From Chiua virens (lineage: Eukaryota > Basidiomycota > Agaricomycetes > Boletales > Boletaceae), in the NCBI GenBank assembly GCA_019787685.1, contig JAHNUO010000003.1:868001-932000 (forward strand): a stretch of DNA of 64,000 nucleotides, given 5' to 3'. The notes below the pieces were generated by a model. It was not told the origin of the DNA. It searched no databases and saw only the letters and a list, made by a program, of their open reading frames with translations. Below are positions 58,801 through 64,000 of the stretch, one piece after another. Position numbers and translations under genes: made by a program. Positions within the stretch are counted from its first letter, which is position 1, and the number at the start of each line of letters is the position of its first letter.

Positions 58801-60856
58801 TCATTTAATACTTCCTTCAAAGCCTGAACACCTTGTGTTATCTGAACCTTGCTGAGACACCAAGCACCTTCTTCCTTTGCCCGAATGCTTTTCGGTGTTC
58901 CCGGAGAAAGCAGGGACGTCGCTTTGGTGAATAAACCTTCAGCCTCCTCCCATCGCCCAGTATACTGAAGAACGTAGCCACGGCCGATCAGACCATCTAC
59001 ATCGTTGGGATCGAATCTGAGGACATCATCTAATAGTCGAAGTGCACGAGGGTGGTGTTTTGGAGGGTACAAGTGCACGAGGGCGGTTGCAAGTCCCACA
59101 TTGAACGCTTTCTGTACTCTAAAGGAGGTGAGGTTTCCGGTATCTGCATAAAGACGTGATCACTCACTGGCGAATTTTACGCCCCGTATTGTGTTCGTGC
59201 CTTCGAACAAGCTCGAGCCCGCTTTCTACCACACCGACGACACTGGCGTAATCGAGTTCCTGCAGGTAGACCTCGGATACTATGCGACTGGCCAGCAGTG
59301 AATCGGGAAGCAAGCCAAAAGTATCCTAACAGAGAAGCTAAGATTGCGGTGCGATATCCCAACGAATTGACCTACCATGATGACGTCGAATGGGTCATGA
59401 TCTTCGACTATCTGTCGTAGACGCCTTTTGTCATCTTCGTCTTCATCTTCAAGAGGCGTCCCAGTATACAAGAAATAGCCGCGGAGTAATCGCGCCAGCG
59501 GAGTGGCAGGTAGGAGCCTCACATACTGCCTGAAATAGTCCAGGCCATACCCACCTACTCAGGCATGTTAATAAATACCGATACATAGATACGACCGCCT
59601 GCACTCACCGATTGTGTCACTATCCTTTCCCTCGAGGAAAATAGACCAGGATAATTCATCGGGTACTCCAACTATGACCACCCCATCAACAAGTTCGTCG
59701 AGTTCTTTCCCGAGGTGTTCTTTGTCGGGCGATTTCGCCGGTAGCGCATAGAAGTATTTTTGTTTGTACACGATGAGTTTGGCCTCGGTGGAACGACGAA
59801 GCTCATCAGAGGTATTCGGATGGTTCAGGACTTCCTGGTAGAGCGATGGCAACTGGATGGATGATGAGTGGACTATAACACCTCGTTGAATTGACCATAC
59901 TCTGGATGAACCCCATACTTCCACCCCGATGTCCTTCTTTAATTGGTCAGGGGAAGGCCCACCAAGACGTGTGCGCCTCTTATCGAATTCATTCTTGATG
60001 AAAACGTTTTCGTCCTGTTCAATCATGGATATGATCTCTTCAATGATTGGAAGCGAGTTGTGAACCGCGACTTGCGTGTCATATGTTGAGGATGCAGTCG
60101 GATTCGTTGGGTCCGGTTGTGGTAAACTTGAGAATGTCGCAGACAACGGCGAGTCGGGCAGCAAGTAGGAGAGGGCACTCACGACCTGGATAAAGAACAA
60201 CCTGAATCCGATCTCCCAACGCAACAGCAAACATACGTACCTGTTGACGAGTCCCATGTTCCCGTCGGGTTGCAATCAACTTTTGGAGCGTCTCCGCACA
60301 TTTGGTGACATCACCACTAAAATGGATTTCCGCCAAAGCATATCAGCACCTGAGCGTGAAGGCCGTACCTTTTGGCAAACATGTCCATGATATGCTCGAG
60401 CGTCTCCGAGTAGGCATCCCACCGCTCATTTTTATCGTAAAGTTGCGATATGCCCTGTGCGATCGGTTGGCTCGGTCTAGTGAGGATGAATGATGGACTT
60501 GACGCACCTGCCAAGCAAGAATCTGGTCTGGCTTCAGCTCGATAGCTATGCGATAATACTGTGCAACTGTCAGGCTATCCGAACACGCGACACACACGAC
60601 GGCTTTACTTGCTCGCTTTTATCATGTTCTTTCAGCTCAAGAAAGGCGAGACCTAGGAATACATGACTGTCATTCTGTCAGCCGAGTCAATAGAACGCAA
60701 GATGATCGGAACTGGAACGCACGCGTTATAATTGTCAGGTTCATAGTCAAGAACTTGAAGTGCCGCATCGCGAGCTGCGGCGTGATCCTTCTTTCCAAGG
60801 GCGTCTCTCGCTGTCTTGAGCTTCGTTTTGGCGAACGATGAGGACATTGTCGACAC
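55828..60856 (-). CDS. SKI3: Superkiller protein 3 (Ski complex TPR scaffold)
   Basis: Scaffold of the Ski2-Ski3-Ski8 complex, which feeds mRNA to the cytoplasmic exosome. Start at 60856 (MSTMSSSFAKTKLK; the inner Met at 60847 is equally possible), then ARDALGKKDHAAARDAALQV, the first TPR. TPR units continue through the whole protein, for example YAQSIEAFQVALRAEPEDSL, LKALAKAQELDPDDWLCTFL, LLKQALQKEPGNPAYWTALG, LELANEALLRAQILDPDYTL, YVLQYTGRWEEAEGLFTKAT and GDLQSAMTVFQSALNNSG. It ends APGKLQHWQTLAYVRARDMS. About a dozen introns; roughly 1,400 residues, matching fungal Ski3. The longest exon (58257-57316) is open without breaks. Confidence 0.93.
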
Positions 60857-61074
60857 CTTTAAGTCTGCTTGAAGCTTTGGACTAAGTCTAAGGTTGACTC
60901 GATTCAGAAGCTGAGGCCCGTGACAGCCTATTTGACGTTCCGGTGCCGCACAAGATGCAAGTACTGATGCTATGTGCCAAGAGTATACACAAAGTGATGT
61001 GGAGTTGCATGTAAATAATAATTGTACAGAAACCGAAAAAGTTCATTGAAAGATAAATAAAACATATGCGACGC

Positions 61075-62442
61075 CTACTCGGGTGGAATCTGGATCTCGT
61101 CACTGGCATTGTCCTTCGACTTCCGCCCAAAGAATCTGAGAAACGCCCCCCTGCGGTACTTTGCAGGTCCCCTGACGAGGCACAGCTCGTCGATCGAATC
61201 CGACAAGTCTGCTTGTGTTTGCCCATCTGAAGGAACGGGCAGAACATGCGCGCCGATCCCCAGTTCATCGAGGTAACACCTCCATTCACTGACAGACTTG
61301 TGATCTGTGATGACGAGAAGAGGGCAGACCTCGCCAGTACAGGATGTATAAAACTTTTGGAATGTCCCCATGTTAGCGGGCGACTTGGTCCCAGCGAAAA
61401 TCAATAGATCGGCACCCCCATTGGACACCCTTGGAGTGATGTAGCGTTCCGAAAGATCACCGGCATGGTTGAAGACAAAGGAACGTCCATTGATCTGAGA
61501 ACTGATTCGTCTGAGATCGCCAAAGACACCCAAGCGGAAGAGCGGAACGTCGGTTTGGTAGAAAACGACACTCGAAACAGACTGAACGTTGTCCCATCCG
61601 GACCTCATCATTGACCGGAAGTCAAGTAAAGCGGCTTTGACAAAGACGTTGGTGTCGGACGGTGGTCGGGAGGCAATAGGGCGACAGTACTGTTTGATCA
61701 ACTTCTGGACCAACTGTTGCGACTCCCTGCTGCGTTCTTCAAACACGGTACCCTTGACCTTCTCCATATCCATGGTCGTAACGCATGCGTGGGCATCGAA
61801 AGCCATCTTGTACTTCGCTAATTCCTTCCCGCCTTTAATCCACCAACCATCCATCGGGCCTGGTTCATTTTCCAATCCTGTCACAACGGCAATGATTGGG
61901 ACTTTCTTCCTGCATACGGCAGAGTGAAAAATGGTATAGTTCCTTGTTAACGATTTCCGAACGGTCGGACCGCGAATACAGTAGACCAGCAGATGGATGC
62001 CATTCGCACTGCGTAGTTCACGAAGCAGCTTGGCCAGACTCTTCTCCGCTACTTCGGGTGGGACACGACCTCGCGTACCTTCATCGAGGCCGGCGGTATC
62101 CCAAACATTGATCTTCTCGTCATGAAGAAATATGGAATACTGACGGCTCTGGAATGTGCATCCCAGGACACCATTGGAAGTTTGAGCAGTTTTGCGGCCA
62201 GCCAACATGTTTATTAACGAGCTTTTTCCGACTCCACTGTCACCGAAGACCACCACATTACGAATTTTTGGAGACTGATGAAGATAGACATTGAATCAGC
62301 TCCCGAACCAAGATGACCATGATACTGTCTGACCTCGGATCCGAGATTACAGCGCTTCAAACTAAATTGAACTTCAAGCTATGCGAGTATCGCTAACGCT
62401 ACTCACCTTGGCAATCTGAGGTTCTGGTTCAATCGTGAACAT
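61075..62442 (-). CDS. Two-part P-loop GTPase H (class II, degenerate second half)
   Basis: The first exon is MFTIEPEPQIAK (ATG at 62442), followed by an intron from about 62406 to 62270, then SPKIRNVVVFGDSGVGKSSL. Motifs: GDSGVGKSSLIN, GCTFQS, G3 WDTAGLDEG, LLVYCIRGPTVRKSLTRNY, G4-position VVTGLE, then MDGWW (variant of MEDWW) and HACVT. The second half repeats the plan of C: LDFRSMMRSGWDNVQSVSSV, VFGDLRRISSQINGRSFVFN, then ADLLIFAGTKSPANMGTFQK and CPLLVITDHKSVSEWRCYLD, where the G4-like strand has even lost TGLE. No second P-loop. The tail, RRGAFLRFFGRKSKDNASDE, is basic then acidic. The frame is intact. It is the closest copy to C, yet lies 40 kb away on the other strand. Confidence 0.88.
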
Positions 62443-63775
62443 CGTGTCTTGGTGATGTGGTCGGGTGCTCTACATCGAGTGCGTCAGGTTGAAAGCGGAG
62501 CAATTAATATCAGGAGCTACCATGGACACCCGATCGACACTTGTCCTTCCCGGAGTCTCGCCTACGAAGGTAGGACGTAGTCCCTTGTTAGAGATCTGCT
62601 TGGAAGCGCACCGATGAGCCAAACTACATTGTTCCCCGAGAAACAAAGACCTACGCCTGAGGGTTCCCTACCGGATTCCATGTATTCGTTGCGAGGAAGG
62701 TCGTGCTTCCAAGTTCTTCACGATGCTTGACGATAATACCTTTATAAATGGACCCGGAGCGAGGTTCGCTGGTGCGCCAAGAATTCAGGTCGTGCTCTCC
62801 TTGAGCTCAAGGCAATTGCTGGGCTATGCCCTTGGACCCAAACCGCACCACGCTACGCCGCGACGACCATTCTGCTTCGTTCGATCAACGCGGCCAACTT
62901 GTGAGTGAGGCACAGTGCCACGGCCATGTCAAACTATAGCAGCAAGGTTTGGAATGAGGCAGAGAAGCTGAACTCGCCGTATGCACGTTGCAGCGATCAA
63001 TGAAAATATGATAGGGTCCAAAGCAGTCCGACGGCCACTGCCGAGACTCGGACTCAGGCTGATAGTACTACTTAAGCGCTTCCTTGAACTTGACAGTCAT
63101 CTAGTCAAACCCCATTTCTCTATTGCATTACCGTCAGAAAAGCGGCTAGAGACAGCCGACAATTCGGAGATCACCACAATAGTGATCGGCATTGCAAGGT
63201 AGTACCGCTGGCAGTGATTGTAACCCTCACGTCTTCCTCGTTGTCCACTCCAACTTCGCATGACGTATGGGCGCTATTGAGTCGTGAAAAATCTCCTTAT
63301 TATATGATGGCTGGTGCCAGGAAAATCCGGTGAACACGCAGCATACTTCTACAGCCTCACGTTCATCACTCCGGGGGAAGCTTCCCAGGCCGAGGCTGAC
63401 CACGTATCATGCCAGCTTTGCGGTTCGTGGAATAAGACCCTGATACCTCTTGACTCGAAAGCTATCACGATGATCATTTCTATCCAGGAAAGACGCCCAT
63501 CAAATCTTGATAGCGGTTCATCTCGAATTCGAGAAGGACATCGCATTTCGTAGTGTCCTATATCCCTTGTTCACAGGAACCGGTCGAATCCCGGACCCGT
63601 TGGAGCGCACGGCGCGTGCAAGCCTCCTTATAAAAAGCCTTCACTCGTGACGGTCGATTCCTCAGGATTGATTCAGACAAAGACCCACCACCTTGCATAC
63701 ACACCGTACATCCATTTACCCATCACTCTACTTGTCATCGACTTTGCCCTTGGTCACCTACTTCCTGAACCTGCC
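62443..63775. other. Intergenic region between divergent GTPases H and I
   Basis: About 1.3 kb. It should hold two promoters. Only short frames without recognisable products were found (the longest is about 79 codons, 63314-63553). No relic of the GTPase family was recognised here, unlike in the spacers at 28 and 30 kb. Confidence 0.4.
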
Positions 63776-64000
63776 ATGAGGTCAGATAGTAGCACTTGTT
63801 CAAGTCCCACCACTTCCGAGCTTCCGAGCCGCCGTAACGTCTTGATCGTAGGCGACGTTGGCGTAGGCAAGAGTTCCCTCGTCAATCTTATCGCTGGCGA
63901 AGATCGCGCCAATACGTCGCATAACGCCAAAAGCTGCACGCTACATTCCCAGGAATACGTCGTGTCCTTGGATGGCGTCGAGTTTGCCCTTCATGACACG
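63776..64000 (+). CDS. P-loop GTPase I, 5' part only
   Basis: The ATG at 63776 gives MRSDSSTCSSPTTSELPSRR and then NVLIVGDVGVGKSSLVNLIA (P-loop GDVGVGKSSLVN), KSCTLHS at the usual conserved Thr, and the start of G3 (LHDT) at the window edge. Here the start codon and P-loop lie in one exon, unlike in C, D, E, F, G and H. The remaining two thirds lie outside the window, so its class cannot be fixed. Confidence 0.82.
   Translation, partial: MRSDSSTCSSPTTSELPSRRNVLIVGDVGVGKSSLVNLIAGEDRANTSHNAKSCTLHSQEYVVSLDGVEFALHDT

Noticed and set aside
63560..63605. 'ggtcgaatcccggacc' looking like a tRNA T-arm
   Set aside because: The loop lacks the TTC start, and no D-arm, anticodon arm or acceptor pairing could be placed around it.

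Overview
The window is nuclear DNA from a filamentous basidiomycete, most likely an agaricomycete. Genes carry many short introns of about 45-70 bp with GT-AG (rarely GC-AG) borders. The gene content is fungal: a ski3 TPR protein, a giant DUF3712 protein, alcohol-oxidase-type GMC enzymes and an Hrd1 ligase. No ribosomal RNA, convincing tRNA, CRISPR array or intact transposon was seen.

Layout. 1-16.6 kb is a conserved block: NAD kinase (cut by the left edge), a queuosine-salvage DUF2419 protein, a YqeY/Aim41-like mitochondrial protein, an Hrd1-type RING ligase, a membrane-anchored YtcJ-like amidohydrolase, and an Rdh54/Rad54B recombination translocase. 16.7-31.8 kb is an accessory island built mainly from one family of AIG1/Era-like P-loop GTPases. 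It holds seven genes (A, B, D, E on minus; C, F, G on plus), two decayed pieces of the same family, and one or two poorly defined unknown genes. 31.9-60.9 kb returns to conserved content: PEP carboxykinase, a roughly 9.5 kb DUF3712/Tag1-like gene, a basic nuclear-type protein, two tandem alcohol-oxidase-like GMC genes, an RFC clamp-loader subunit, LSM2 and SKI3. At 61-64 kb the GTPase family reappears (H, and I cut by the right edge), so a second patch probably continues beyond the window.

The GTPases are the most unusual content. Every copy that reaches that far has a good P-loop and a DTxGL-like G3 (one has lost the Asp). The usual N/TKxD base-recognition motif is replaced by T-(N/G/H)-L-E, followed by a near-invariant M-x-x-W-W and HAC-(V/I/L)-T. 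Two groups can be seen: A/B/D/E with an 'NEPQ/EEPQ' G3 and a helical tail, and C/F/G/H with a 'RxxxxL' helix. C and H add a second half that looks like a G domain without a P-loop. D and E are segmental duplicates sharing a tandemly repeated Ser/Pro/Glu-rich tail.

A second window-wide feature is single-base frame breaks in otherwise conserved genes. Nearly all are repaired in reading by removing one base. Most lie in the first 16.5 kb (NAD kinase, Aim41-like, Hrd1, amidohydrolase, Rdh54), with a few later (GTPase D tail, GMC 2, RFC). I read these mainly as assembly or sequencing insertions rather than gene death. Exon limits are manual readings and are approximate except where a splice site or start codon is described.
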